A DNA stretch of 46,098 nt from JBGAPI01 sp044221335 (GCA_044221335.1 JBGAPI010000043.1:1-46098), one strand, 5' to 3'. Positions 17,053 to 25,267 are shown, numbered from the stretch's first letter. Notes: a model not told the origin generated them from the letters alone. Numbers and translations are program-made.

Positions 17053-17790
17053 TCAGGCGCGGAGTTGCTCCTGCGCCAGCGTCACCCACTCCTTCTGGGT
17101 GCGCTGGTAGTACTTCGGCGCCGCCTTGACCCGCTTGACGATCTGCTCGAACACCTGGCGCGCCTCCTGCAGCTGGCCGGAGCGCTTCAGCAGCAGCGCA
17201 TAGCGGGCGCGGCCTTCCTCGCCGGGATAGGACAGCGACAGCGTCGAGTACTCGTGCAGAGCCCCCTGCACGTCACCCAGACCCTCGAGGCTGCGGGCGT
17301 AGAGCAGGTGCCCCTCCTCGGACTTGAAATCGGGGTTGGCGGCGATCAGTTCCTGCAGCGACTTTTTCGCCGCCGCCGCGTCGCCGCGCCCGAACTGCGC
17401 CTTCGCGAGCCCGAGCAGGATGTCCGGATCGGTCGCGTGCGGGCCCTTCAGGCAGGAGCCGAACAGTTCTTCCGCATACAGCATGTCGCCGAGCTCCAGG
17501 CATTCCTGGGCGAGCCTGATCCGGTTGCTGACGGTGTCGGCGACCTCCAGCTGGGCGGCGATGCGCTTGCGGTCGCGCTCCGGGTCGAGCTTCTTCTGCA
17601 CGTTGCGCACCGCCGCCCGCGCCATCGGGTCGTGGCGCAGTTCCGGCAGGATCTGGGTGAAGAAGTACACCGCCACGCCGAGATAGGACCCCAGCATGAT
17701 CAGCCAGATCCACCAGTACGGCTTGCCGCTGCGCACCATGTGCACGAGGCAGACGAACTGCAGGACCAGGGACAGGTAGACCAGGGGCAT
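17053..17790 (-). CDS. Inner-membrane tetratricopeptide-repeat protein (245 aa)
   Basis: Two N-terminal hydrophobic segments (LVYLSLVLQFVCLVHMV and WIWLIMLGSYLGVAVYFFTQ) anchor the protein in the inner membrane. The rest is a set of TPR-like helical pairs: RIRLAQECLELGDMLYAEEL, DILLGLAKAQFGRGDAAAAK, EEGHLLYARSLEGLGDVQGA, EEGRARYALLLKRSGQLQEA. The tail is basic. The layout resembles bacterial tetratricopeptide scaffolds such as the PspC-like or LapB-type helpers, but no specific role is evident. The ATG at 17790 is chosen; the frame is open upstream over nudC in a wrong-looking composition. It lies 107 bases after nudC and 200 bases before the atp operon on the same strand. Confidence 0.85.
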   Translation of the reverse strand: MPLVYLSLVLQFVCLVHMVRSGKPYWWIWLIMLGSYLGVAVYFFTQILPELRHDPMARAAVRNVQKKLDPERDRKRIAAQLEVADTVSNRIRLAQECLELGDMLYAEELFGSCLKGPHATDPDILLGLAKAQFGRGDAAAAKKSLQELIAANPDFKSEEGHLLYARSLEGLGDVQGALHEYSTLSLSYPGEEGRARYALLLKRSGQLQEARQVFEQIVKRVKAAPKYYQRTQKEWVTLAQEQLRA

Positions 17791-17897
17791 GGCGGACAAC
17801 CGGACGGAAAGGGACTTATTCGAGCGGAGGCCGATGACGCTGTAAAGCGGCCCGCCGCGGTTCGACACTGGGGAAACGTCCGTACGGATCGATGCGA

Positions 17898-18827
17898 TCA
17901 ACCCTTCCGGGACGAGGACGGTACGTCGCGGCCAGTCATCTTGCGGTACCAGGTCTCCTGCAACCATCGCGCGATCGACAGCCGGGGGGACAGCAGCAGG
18001 CTGCCCGCGGCGAGCTCGGCGTCGAGTTCGTCGATCGAGAACCAGCGCGCGTGCTCGAGCTCGCTGCCGACCGCGATCGTGCTGTCGACCGCCTCGGCGA
18101 AGAAGCCCAGCATCAGCGAGGCCGGAAACGGCCAGGGCTGGGAACCGGCGTAGTCGACCCGCCCGACGCCGACGCCGGTCTCCTCGGCCACCTCGCGGCG
18201 CACCGCGTCCTCCAGCGTCTCGCCCGGCTCGACGAAGCCGGCCAGCGTCGAATAGCGCCCGGCCGGCCAGGAGGCCTGGCGACCGAGCAGGCAGCGCTCG
18301 CCGTCGGAGACCAGGACGATGATCGCCGGGTCGGTGCGTGGGAAATACTCGACGCCGCAGGCGGCATCGCTGCACTGCGCACGGTGGCCCTGCTCGATGA
18401 TCCGGGTCGGCGCTCCGCAGCGGCCGCAGAAGCGCTTGCGCGACTGCCAGTGCAGCAGCGCCCGGGCGTAGGCGGCGAGCCCGGCCTCGGCGCCGGGCAG
18501 GCGGGTCGCGGCACTGCGCAGGTCGATGTAGGTCTCGCCGGCGGCGAGCGTCGGCTGGATGTCGGTGTCGAGCGCCGCGAACAGCGCGGCCTCGCCATCG
18601 ATCCCGAGAAAGCTCGCGGTCGCCGTCCCGGGGGTGGGCTGACGCCAGGCCAGGCGCTCGGCGCCGGTGTCGACCAGCACCTGGCCGTCGGCGCGCAGCA
18701 CCAGGCAGCGGCTGTTGCCGGCGACCCAGGCGGCGCGCAGCCAGTCGCCATCGGTGCGGCGATGAGTGGCGCGGTCGAAGCCGCGGCCGGCGAAGACGTA
18801 GGGCCGCTCGCGATCGGGATAGGGCAT
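17898..18827 (-). CDS. nudC: NAD+ diphosphatase / RNA decapping Nudix hydrolase NudC (309 aa)
   Basis: Hydrolyses NAD(H) to NMN(H) and AMP and removes NAD caps from RNA. The zinc site is FCGRCGAPT...CSDAACG, four cysteines in the expected spacing. The Nudix box reads GFVEPGETLEDAVRREVAEE followed by TG, matching GX5EX7REUXEEXGU. SQPWPFPASLM downstream is the family's NAD-specificity signature. The ATG at 18827 (MPYPDRERPYVF) is preferred over an upstream start that would overlap erpA. It lies 19 bases after erpA and is likely co-transcribed. Confidence 0.96.
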   Translation of the reverse strand: MPYPDRERPYVFAGRGFDRATHRRTDGDWLRAAWVAGNSRCLVLRADGQVLVDTGAERLAWRQPTPGTATASFLGIDGEAALFAALDTDIQPTLAAGETYIDLRSAATRLPGAEAGLAAYARALLHWQSRKRFCGRCGAPTRIIEQGHRAQCSDAACGVEYFPRTDPAIIVLVSDGERCLLGRQASWPAGRYSTLAGFVEPGETLEDAVRREVAEETGVGVGRVDYAGSQPWPFPASLMLGFFAEAVDSTIAVGSELEHARWFSIDELDAELAAGSLLLSPRLSIARWLQETWYRKMTGRDVPSSSRKG

Positions 18828-18846
18828 CAGCGACGGGGAGCCGGGA

Positions 18847-19218
18847 TCAGGCCGAGAACGAGGAGCCGCATCCGCAGGTCGTCTTGGCATTGGGATTGCG
18901 GATCACGAACTGCGCGCCGGTCAGGGACTCGCTGTAGTCGATTTCCGCGCCCATCAGGTACTGCAGGGACAGCGGATCGACCAGCAGGGTGACGCCGTCG
19001 GTCGACACCGCGAGGTCATCCTCGGCCGACGCGTCGTCGAACGAGAAGCCGTACTGGAACCCGGAGCAGCCGCCGCCGGAAATGTAGACGCGCAGCTTCA
19101 GCGCCGGGTTGCCTTCCTCGGCGATGAGCGCGGCGACCTTCGCCGCGGCGGCGGAAGTGAACACCAGCGGCGCCTCGGTCGCGTCCTGGTAGCTGGGGGT
19201 CTCGGTCATGCTCGCCAT
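18847..19218 (-). CDS. erpA: Iron-sulfur cluster insertion protein ErpA (123 aa)
   Basis: A-type Fe-S carrier that delivers clusters to apo-enzymes. The three conserved cysteines are present: Cys51 in GGGCSGFQYGF, and Cys115 and Cys117 in TTCGCGSSF. VDPLSLQYLMGAEIDY is typical of ErpA. Length and motifs distinguish it from SufA/IscA only weakly; ErpA is favoured because no suf or isc genes are nearby and the motif context fits. An in-frame ATG at codon 4 (MTETPSY) is an alternative start. It follows the bactofilin gene by 21 bases. An Fe-S carrier near lipA in the genome is functionally apt, though they are not linked here. Confidence 0.94.
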   Translation of the reverse strand: MASMTETPSYQDATEAPLVFTSAAAAKVAALIAEEGNPALKLRVYISGGGCSGFQYGFSFDDASAEDDLAVSTDGVTLLVDPLSLQYLMGAEIDYSESLTGAQFVIRNPNAKTTCGCGSSFSA

Positions 19219-19239
19219 GTGGTTCTCCGGCGCGTGAAT

Positions 19240-19749
19240 TCAAGCGCGCTTCTTGCTGGCCTTCGCTTCCTCGCCGGCCGCTTCCGCCGGTCCCTCGCCG
19301 ACCGCGGACAGGAAGTCCGCGCGGCCCTCGGGACTCGGCGCCGGCTTCGCTTCCGGCTTCGGCAGCTGCTTGCGCGGCTCATCTTCGCGCACGATCTGGC
19401 CGTTGACCTGGGCACCGGCCTGCATTTCCAGGATCTTGTAGTAGATGTTGCCGTTGACCCGGGCCTGGGCCGCGAGTTCGATCCGCTCGGCGGCGACGAT
19501 GTCGCCGCGCACGGTGCCGTTGATCACCACGTGCGGCGAGCGCACCTCGCCCTCGATCACGCCCTTCTCGGAGATCACCAGGACCGCCTCGGCGCCGGAC
19601 TCGGCGACCACGGAACCGAACACGGTCCCGTCGATGTGGAGGCCGCCGGAGAAACTGATGTCGCCGCGCAGCGTGGTCTTCTGTCCGATCAGGGTGTCGA
19701 CATGCACCGACGGCCGCGCGGGACCCTTGTCCTTGTTGCTACCGAACAT
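19240..19749 (-). CDS. Bactofilin, polymer-forming cytoskeletal protein (169 aa)
   Basis: The core (about residues 12-122) is the DUF583 bactofilin beta-helix with short repeating strands: VDTLIGQKTTLRGDISFSGG, HIDGTVFGSVVAES, LVISEKGVIEGEVRSPHVVI, NGTVRGDIVAAERIELAAQA, and RVNGNIYYKILEMQAGAQVN. Bactofilins assemble without nucleotide into filaments that shape cells or localise wall enzymes. The C-terminal tail is proline/alanine/lysine rich and probably disordered. The gene overlaps the end of the DUF6776-like gene by 11 bases, so the two are translationally coupled, which suggests that the membrane protein anchors the filament. Confidence 0.95.
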   Translation of the reverse strand: MFGSNKDKGPARPSVHVDTLIGQKTTLRGDISFSGGLHIDGTVFGSVVAESGAEAVLVISEKGVIEGEVRSPHVVINGTVRGDIVAAERIELAAQARVNGNIYYKILEMQAGAQVNGQIVREDEPRKQLPKPEAKPAPSPEGRADFLSAVGEGPAEAAGEEAKASKKRA

Positions 19750-20494
19750 CGTCCTTCCTCCCCACGTTGATCGCCTCGGCCCAGGCGAACTCCTTGTTGA
19801 TCGCCTGGCCGTCGCTGGCCTTGGCCAGCACCTTGACCTTGCTGGGCTCGAAGCCCGGCGGCAGCATGAGGTTGCCCTCCAGCTGCTGAAAATACTTGAA
19901 TCCGAAGGCGAGCGACTTCGCGCCGTCGTTCTGCACCAGCGACGGCCAGTCGAGCGTGACCAGCTGGTTGTTCCTCACGCCGTCGACCGTCAGGTCGACG
20001 TTGCCGTCGATGCGGTCGCCCTTCTTCAGGTTCTGCATCAGGGTCAGCCGGAACGAATAGCCGCCGCTCTTGCCGATCGGCTTCAGCCCGAGCGAATGCA
20101 CCGCGAGTCCTTCGCGCGGGGCGCTGCCGCCGACCAGGCGCTGGTAGAACGCCAGGTCGGAGCGCAGCGAGGCGATCTCGTCCTCGCGGTCCTTCAGCGT
20201 GCTTTCGAGGTCGGAATTGGCGGCGCGCGACACCTGGTCGGCCCGCTCGACCACGGCGAGGCGGGTCTTGGTGCCGTCGAGCTCGCGGCGCAGGTCGCGG
20301 ATCTCGGCGGCCTGGCTCGCCACCGTGGTCAAGGCCTCGTCGAAGTTCGGGGCGGCGTGGCGGATGCCGAGCATGAAGGCGATCGTCACCGACAGCACCC
20401 AGGCGATACCCAGCACCCAGCGCAGCCGCCGCGCGTAGCGCGCGTCGTGCGGTTTCAGGGTGAGCAGGGCATCGTAGGGACGTGGTTTCAGCAT
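19739..20494 (-). CDS. Membrane-anchored coiled-coil protein, DUF6776-like (251 aa)
   Basis: One N-terminal membrane segment (WVLGIAWVLSVTIAFMLGI, about residues 26-44) is followed by a coiled coil (about 50-115, AAEIRDLRRELDGTKTRLAV onward) and a C-terminal beta-rich domain (GGYSFRLTLMQNLKKGDRID, DLTVDGVRNNQ, FKYFQQLEGNLMLPPGFEPS). The family is conserved in xanthomonads and other gammaproteobacteria next to bactofilin genes, from memory. The likely role is a periplasmic or membrane partner of the bactofilin. The start ATG is only about five bases from the predicted transcription start, so the message may be leaderless. Confidence 0.85.
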   Translation of the reverse strand: MLKPRPYDALLTLKPHDARYARRLRWVLGIAWVLSVTIAFMLGIRHAAPNFDEALTTVASQAAEIRDLRRELDGTKTRLAVVERADQVSRAANSDLESTLKDREDEIASLRSDLAFYQRLVGGSAPREGLAVHSLGLKPIGKSGGYSFRLTLMQNLKKGDRIDGNVDLTVDGVRNNQLVTLDWPSLVQNDGAKSLAFGFKYFQQLEGNLMLPPGFEPSKVKVLAKASDGQAINKEFAWAEAINVGRKDDVR

Positions 20495-20505
20495 GGCAGC
20501 CGGGT

Positions 20506-20535
20506 TTTATAGCGGGGAGGCGAAGGCGCGGTCAA
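20506..20535 (-). promoter_or_regulatory. Strong sigma-70 promoter for DUF6776-bactofilin-erpA-nudC
   Basis: On the minus strand, TTGACC (20535-20530) and TATAAA (20511-20506) are separated by 18 bases; each matches 5 of 6 consensus positions. Transcription would start near 20499, about five bases before the ATG at 20494. Confidence 0.75.
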
Positions 20536-20658
20536 CGCGGAAACGCGGGCGGCGCCAGGGTGGATCGCGCAGCATGACCGCGCGGGTGTTAGCGGTCCGG
20601 TAAGCGGAAAATGCGGGCTATACTCGGCCCGAATGCGGTCAGGACGAGGTCAGGCGGC

Positions 20659-21723
20659 GTGATACTGGGACTGGGTCATGGCTACCCGGCGGATGCGGTG
20701 GAGCGCACCCTCCCGGACGTCGACAGCGCACGCGCGCTGCTCGCCTCCCGTCGCCCCGACATCATCGACCTGCTGCGCCGGCGCCGCTCGATCTACCACG
20801 AGGTCTATGGCGATTCCGCGCTGACCTACCTCGAGCGCGCCGAGGGTGCGCTGCAGCTGGCGCTGGCCCGTTTCGGCATGCGCCACGGAACGCTCGGCGA
20901 CGACTTCCACCACTACCACAACGAAGACCACGCGCTGGAGATCCTCGATCGCCGCCTTGGCCGGGTGCTGAACCAGGTCGGGGTGGAGGCGCTGCCCGGT
21001 CCCGACTGGTTCGCGCTGTCGCTGTTCGCCGCCTGCCACGACCTGCGCCAGCGCGAGCCGAGCAACGGACATGGCCATGGCCAAGGCCAGGTGATCGGCA
21101 ACAACGAGGCCGCGTCGATCGCCGAGACCCATCGCATCCTCACCGCCGCCGGCTTCGGCCCGCAGGTCGACCGCGCGCTCTACATCGCGCTCGAGGTGAT
21201 GATCGCCGGCAGCACCTTCGACGTGCCGCCGCGCCCGCCCGGCGTCGAGCCCGGCACGCCGATGCCCGACGGCGGCCCGCTGGCACCGCGGCTGGTGCGC
21301 GAACTGGAGCGCGAGGGCGTCCCGAACCGGGAAGCCCCGGAGGTCCGCTGGGCCCTGAAGCTGGCGCTGATCGCCTCCGACCTCGATACCGCCAACGTCG
21401 GCGAGCGCTTCGTCGACTTCGCCGCCAGCGCCTCGCGGCTCGCCAGCGAACGCGAGATGCGGATGCACCGTTCGCTGCACGACCCGTCCAGCGGTCCGCC
21501 GGTGCTGTCCTTCCTGACCGGTGGTCAGGAACGCTACTTCTTCGAACTGCACCGCTTCTGCTCCGACATCGGCCTGCGCGTGTTCGGGCCGGGCAAGGAC
21601 GCCAACGCGGCCCGGGTGCGCGCGCAGTCCGAGCGCCTGAACCAGCGTTTCCCCGATCCCGCCGCCGGCTACACCGGTGCCGAGGTGATCGCCGCGCACA
21701 CGCGCTTTGCCGAATTGAAATAG
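20659..21723 (+). CDS. HD-superfamily phosphodiesterase-like protein (354 aa)
   Basis: Predicted metal-dependent phosphohydrolase. Likely metal ligands are visible: HHYHNEDHALEIL, then FAACHDLRQ, then IASDLDTANV. HYHNEDHA plus the later GNNEAASIAETHRIL resembles the YHNxxHA and N..E..H signatures of class I cyclic-nucleotide phosphodiesterases; that is resemblance only. Between them is a His/Gly-rich loop (NGHGHGQGQ). I prefer the GTG at 20659, with GAGG 9 bases upstream, because a -10-like TATACT at 20619-20624 lies downstream of the earlier ATG at 20611, which would then not be transcribed. It diverges from the bactofilin operon and is followed 20 bases later by the TfoX-domain gene. Confidence 0.8.
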   Translation: MILGLGHGYPADAVERTLPDVDSARALLASRRPDIIDLLRRRRSIYHEVYGDSALTYLERAEGALQLALARFGMRHGTLGDDFHHYHNEDHALEILDRRLGRVLNQVGVEALPGPDWFALSLFAACHDLRQREPSNGHGHGQGQVIGNNEAASIAETHRILTAAGFGPQVDRALYIALEVMIAGSTFDVPPRPPGVEPGTPMPDGGPLAPRLVRELEREGVPNREAPEVRWALKLALIASDLDTANVGERFVDFAASASRLASEREMRMHRSLHDPSSGPPVLSFLTGGQERYFFELHRFCSDIGLRVFGPGKDANAARVRAQSERLNQRFPDPAAGYTGAEVIAAHTRFAELK

Positions 21724-21743
21724 GCCGACCGGCCGCCATCGCC

Positions 21744-22166
21744 ATGAACGACAAACTGCTCAACATCGGCCCGAAGTCCGCCGCCTGGCTGCGCCAGGTG
21801 GGCGTGCGCACCCACGCCGATCTGTCGCGCGAAGGCGCCCTCGGCACCTTCCTCAAGGTCAAGCGGGCCGGCTTCAAGCCGAGCCTCAACCTGCTGTACG
21901 CGCTGGCCGGCGCCGAGAAGGGCTGCCACTGGACCGCGCTGTCGGCCGACGAGAAGAGCACGATGGTGCTCGCGGTCAACGCCGCGGACGACGCCGCCAA
22001 GCAGGCGAAGAAGTTCGTCACCCCGGCGCGCGACATCGTGGTCGAGCGCGACGCGTCCGACGAACGCGCCGAGGCGCCTGAACCCGTCGGCCTGTTCGAC
22101 GATCCGGGCGGCGCCGGATCCGATGCTTCTTCCAGCGGTCACGGCGACGGCAGCCACGGCGACTGA
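21744..22166 (+). CDS. TfoX C-terminal-domain protein (140 aa)
   Basis: Residues about 1-80 match the TfoX/Sxy C-terminal domain (LLNIGPKSAAWLRQVGVRTH, ADLSREGALGTFLKVKRAGF, PSLNLLYALAGAEKGCHWTAL), a helix-hairpin-helix-like module. The TfoX N-terminal domain is absent. The last 60 residues are acidic and low-complexity, likely disordered. Full TfoX/Sxy proteins act in competence regulation; stand-alone C-terminal domains have no settled role. It lies 20 bases after the HD-type gene and is probably in the same transcript. Confidence 0.88.
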   Translation: MNDKLLNIGPKSAAWLRQVGVRTHADLSREGALGTFLKVKRAGFKPSLNLLYALAGAEKGCHWTALSADEKSTMVLAVNAADDAAKQAKKFVTPARDIVVERDASDERAEAPEPVGLFDDPGGAGSDASSSGHGDGSHGD

Positions 22167-22229
22167 CGCCGGGACGCCGGCCGCCGGGCCGACGCAACGA
22201 CAACAAGAACCCCAGCCCCGGAGGTCATC

Positions 22230-23018
22230 ATGAAGAGGAATCTGCTTTTCGCCGCGTTGCTCGCCCTGCCCGGCCTCGCCCATGCCGACGGCGACTCGGT
22301 GTTCCCGCTGCTGCGCGACATCGCCGGCGACCGGGAACTGCCGAAGCCCTATGGCGTCAGCGCCGACTTTGTGACGATGTACCAGAACTACGACATCCAA
22401 TCGCTGGCATTTCAGCTCCCGGGCGTGAGCCTGTCCGACCCGAACGTGATCGGGGTGAAGAATTCGGTGCGCGAGGGCGACCTCAAGTTCGATGCCTGGG
22501 TGCTGCCCTTCCTGAACGTGTTCGGCGTCTATGGCCACGTCTCGGCCGACACCCGGGTCGACCTGTCGCGTGTGCCGATCACCGGCCTGCCGTTCAACCT
22601 CGGAACGCTCAACATCAGCTACTCGGGCCAGTCCTACGGCGGCGGCTTCACCCTGGTCTACGGGGTGGACAAGTTCTTCGGCTCGGTCACCGGCACCTAC
22701 GTCGACACCAACCTGTCGGGCGATTTCGACTCCTCGGTGCATTCGAAGAGCTGGCAGCCCAGGATCGGCTACGCCGACGGCGCCTGGGCCTACTGGGTCG
22801 GCGGCCTCTACCTCGACCTGTCCGAGCACCACCACGGCAACATCGTCCTGCCGGTGGTCGGCGGCGTGCCGTTCGACGTCCGCCTGCGCGAGGAGAAGAA
22901 ATTCAGCCCGACGGCCGGCGCGCGCTATCGCTTCTCCGATTCGTCCGACATCCACGTCGAGTTCGGCGGCGGCGATCGCAAGGTCACGATGATCAACATG
23001 GCCTATCGCTTCGACTAG
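22230..23018 (+). CDS. Outer-membrane beta-barrel protein (262 aa)
   Basis: A clear signal peptide (MKRNLLFAALLALPGLAHA) is followed by about 240 residues of alternating strand pattern with aromatic girdles: LKFDAWVLPFLNVFGVYGHV, SYGGGFTLVYGVDKFFGSVT, WQPRIGYADGAWAYWVGGLY, SPTAGARYRFSDSSDIHVEF, and a C-terminal strand ending MINMAYRFD. A terminal aromatic two residues from the end is typical of BAM substrates. The pattern resembles VirK/OmpW-like or generic 8-12-strand barrels; no substrate is evident. GGAGGT lies upstream of the ATG. It ends at a hairpin terminator. Confidence 0.82.
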   Translation: MKRNLLFAALLALPGLAHADGDSVFPLLRDIAGDRELPKPYGVSADFVTMYQNYDIQSLAFQLPGVSLSDPNVIGVKNSVREGDLKFDAWVLPFLNVFGVYGHVSADTRVDLSRVPITGLPFNLGTLNISYSGQSYGGGFTLVYGVDKFFGSVTGTYVDTNLSGDFDSSVHSKSWQPRIGYADGAWAYWVGGLYLDLSEHHHGNIVLPVVGGVPFDVRLREEKKFSPTAGARYRFSDSSDIHVEFGGGDRKVTMINMAYRFD

Positions 23019-23048
23019 GGGATTTCGCGCCTGCGGCGCGAAATCCCC
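23018..23048 (+). terminator. Hairpin after the beta-barrel gene
   Basis: GGGGATTTCGCGCC (23018-23031) and GGCGCGAAATCCCC (23035-23048) form a perfect 14-base stem with a 3-base loop, starting inside the TAG stop codon. There is no clear T tract, so termination may be partial. Confidence 0.65.
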
Positions 23049-23061
23049 CTGGAAGAGCGGA

Positions 23062-24039
23062 ATGCGGTTGAACAGCATCGCTCGATTGCTCGGCTCTGCG
23101 GGCCCACGTCTCCGGCGACCCCGGACGTGGGCCTTGTCATTGGGGGCCATCGCGTTCGTCGCCCTGGCGACGACCGCGATGGCCTATGAGACCGACCAGT
23201 ACAGCCATCGCCGCGAGCCGCTCGCCGATTCGACCGCGGTGATGAACGCGCACGTCAACGCGGCGCTGGCGAAGATCGTCGCGACACGGCGCGTGCCGCA
23301 CGACCGGATGAAGATGGTCGACGCCGTCTACCATGAGCTCGGCGGGCTCTACTGGGTGCATCACATCGAGGCCTGGGCCTGGGACTCGCCGGCGGTCGAC
23401 AAGCAGAACCTCGATCGCTACCGCTCGATCTACAGCGGACTGCCGCTCCGGGTCACCCGGGTCAACAAACTGTTCGGCGTCGGCCCGACGCTGATGATCA
23501 ACCACCAGCGCCTCGGTACCGACAAGCTCGGCCATTTCATCGCGCAGGGCCGCAAGTTCTTTCGCCGCTGGCTGAAGTCGGGAAGCGAGGCGGAGGCCGC
23601 CCGGCAGTCGGCCTTCACCGAACGCGCGATCTTCGGCTCGGTCACCACCGGCGTGTATTCCAATGCCGACCTGGTCTCGAACTACGAGGGCCACCGCTTC
23701 TTCAGAAGCCTGTTCGAGGCCGGCATCAACGCGGACAAGCCGGCGATCCTCCACTGGCACGACGACCACTGGGAGATCCGCCGGCCATTCGACTTCGCCG
23801 ACTACGTGAACGCCTACTGGGACGAATCGCTGAACGGCAACGGCTACGACCGCTTCCTCCGCCCGTACATGCTGGAGCGGGTCGCCGGCTATTGCGACGA
23901 CTACCGGCAGGACCCCTCGGCCTACGACATCGACCCGGCGGTCGATGCGGAGCTCGCCATGCGCTATCGGATCCTCGACCTCGAGGACAACACGGCGACG
24001 CGGGTGGCCGAGGTCTGCCGGGAGGCCGGGACGCGTTGA
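23062..24039 (+). CDS. Exported or membrane-anchored protein of unknown function (325 aa)
   Basis: I do not recognise the family with certainty. An N-terminal basic segment leads to a hydrophobic stretch (TWALSLGAIAFVALATTAMA), a signal peptide or anchor, so the rest is periplasmic. Notable segments are GTDKLGHFIAQGRKFFRRWL and YSNADLVSNYEGHRFFRSLF; the conserved-looking DKLGHF, histidines and acidic residues suggest metal or lipid binding, as in other DKxxHF membrane-linked proteins. Three cysteines lie in the C-terminal part. The gene follows the beta-barrel by 43 bases, with a hairpin between, and may be partly co-expressed. Confidence 0.75.
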   Translation: MRLNSIARLLGSAGPRLRRPRTWALSLGAIAFVALATTAMAYETDQYSHRREPLADSTAVMNAHVNAALAKIVATRRVPHDRMKMVDAVYHELGGLYWVHHIEAWAWDSPAVDKQNLDRYRSIYSGLPLRVTRVNKLFGVGPTLMINHQRLGTDKLGHFIAQGRKFFRRWLKSGSEAEAARQSAFTERAIFGSVTTGVYSNADLVSNYEGHRFFRSLFEAGINADKPAILHWHDDHWEIRRPFDFADYVNAYWDESLNGNGYDRFLRPYMLERVAGYCDDYRQDPSAYDIDPAVDAELAMRYRILDLEDNTATRVAEVCREAGTR

Positions 24040-24095
24040 CGGGGTGGGCGTTCGGGAAATGGAGCGGGGTCAGGACTCCGGGCCCGGAAGGCGTC

Positions 24096-24201
24096 CGTCA
24101 TTGCGGGCGCAGCGAAGCAAGCCCGCGCCCTTGCTGTCGCGCGTGGCAGAGCAGCGGCGCTGGTTTGCTTCGTCGTCGCCGCGCTTCTCCTCGCAATGAC
24201 G
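24096..24201. repeat. Small palindromic repeat element with CGTCATTGCG termini
   Basis: The termini CGTCATTGCG and CGCAATGACG are a perfect 10-base inverted pair, and the subterminal AGCGAAGCAA pairs with TTGCTTCG near the other end. About 106 bases in all. Elements with these ends and a GCGAAGCAA core occur as dispersed repeats in many proteobacteria (family knowledge). The rest of 24040-24290 contains no gene. Confidence 0.8.
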
Positions 24202-24290
24202 GGGACTGAGGGAACACGGCCTTTCCTGAGCCCTGGGCCCTGGGCTCCGATCCCGGACCTCCAACTCCGTCCCGCCCGGACACCCCACCA

Positions 24291-25187
24291 TCACCGCCCA
24301 TAGATCCGATCGGGCCCCGAGCCCTTCTCCCGGAACGAGAACCGCTTGTAGGTCCACTGGTACTGCGCCGGACACACGGCGACGCAGGCTTCGAGGCCGC
24401 GGTGCAGCGCGGCGACCGCAGCGACCGGGTCGGGATCCGCGATCGCCGCCTCGGCCGGCACGAAGTGCACGACATAGCCGGCGGCGGCGGGCAGGCGCTC
24501 GGCGAAGCCGAAGATCACCGGCGCGCCGGTCTTCTCGGCGAGTCGCGATAGCAGGGTCATGCTGCGGGTCGGCTGGCCGAAGAACGGCGCGTCGGCGCCT
24601 TCGCCGCCCTTCGGTCGCTGATCCGGAAGGATGCCGACCATCCGGCCCTCCTTGAGACGCCGGAACAGGAGCCGCACACCCGCCGCCTCGGCCCGCACCG
24701 CCTCCGCGCCGAGGCGGCTCCTGGAACGCACCAGCAGGTCCTCGAATTCCGGCCGCTGCGGCACCCGGTAGAGGATGGTGAGCGGGCCGATCGTCGACAA
24801 GTAGAGATTCAGCAGTTCCCAGGCACCGAGGTGCGGCGCCGCGATCAGCACGCCCCGGCCGGCCGCGAGCGCGGCGTCGACGTGTTCGCGACCGCGCACC
24901 GCGTGGATCCGCGACAGCGCGCGCCGCGGATCACCCGCCCACACCGGCGGCAATTCGGTGAAGCTCTTGCCGGTCTCCGCCAGCGTCGCGCGCAGGAACT
25001 GCCGCTGCTCGGCAGCCGACTTCTCCGGATACACCAGCTCGACGTTGCGCTTCGCCACCCGGTACTCGCGGGTGCCCGACAGCGCCACCAGACGCGCCAG
25101 CACCGCGCCGGCGACGTGCAGCAGACGCAGCGGGAGGGCGGCGGCGAGTCGGAGGCCGATCGACGCGATGCGGACGCGCAGGGTCAT
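24291..25187 (-). CDS. Lysophospholipid/lipid A acyltransferase, LpxL/HtrB family (298 aa)
   Basis: Membrane acyltransferase of lipid A late acylation type. An N-terminal hydrophobic helix precedes the family's HX4D/E motif, here APHLGAWELLNLY (His and Glu). GRMVGILPDQRPKGGEGADAPFF is the second conserved block, and GAPVIFGFAERLPAAAGYVVHF follows. The C-terminal QYQWTYKRFSFRE is the family end. I use the ATG at 25187 (MTLRVRIAS), not an upstream one. Which acyl position it serves cannot be told. It diverges from dtd across 80 bases. Confidence 0.92.
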   Translation of the reverse strand: MTLRVRIASIGLRLAAALPLRLLHVAGAVLARLVALSGTREYRVAKRNVELVYPEKSAAEQRQFLRATLAETGKSFTELPPVWAGDPRRALSRIHAVRGREHVDAALAAGRGVLIAAPHLGAWELLNLYLSTIGPLTILYRVPQRPEFEDLLVRSRSRLGAEAVRAEAAGVRLLFRRLKEGRMVGILPDQRPKGGEGADAPFFGQPTRSMTLLSRLAEKTGAPVIFGFAERLPAAAGYVVHFVPAEAAIADPDPVAAVAALHRGLEACVAVCPAQYQWTYKRFSFREKGSGPDRIYGR

Positions 25188-25267
25188 CCGGCGATTGTGC
25201 GGATAATGGCGGGTCGCGCCAACCACGCGCGCCGCGGCTCGTCCGCGCCACCGGGAAGAACTCCACG

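Noticed and set aside
20611..20658. Start of the HD gene at the ATG at 20611
   Set aside because: A TATACT box lies within this segment and the GTG at 20659 has a better ribosome-binding site; not excluded.
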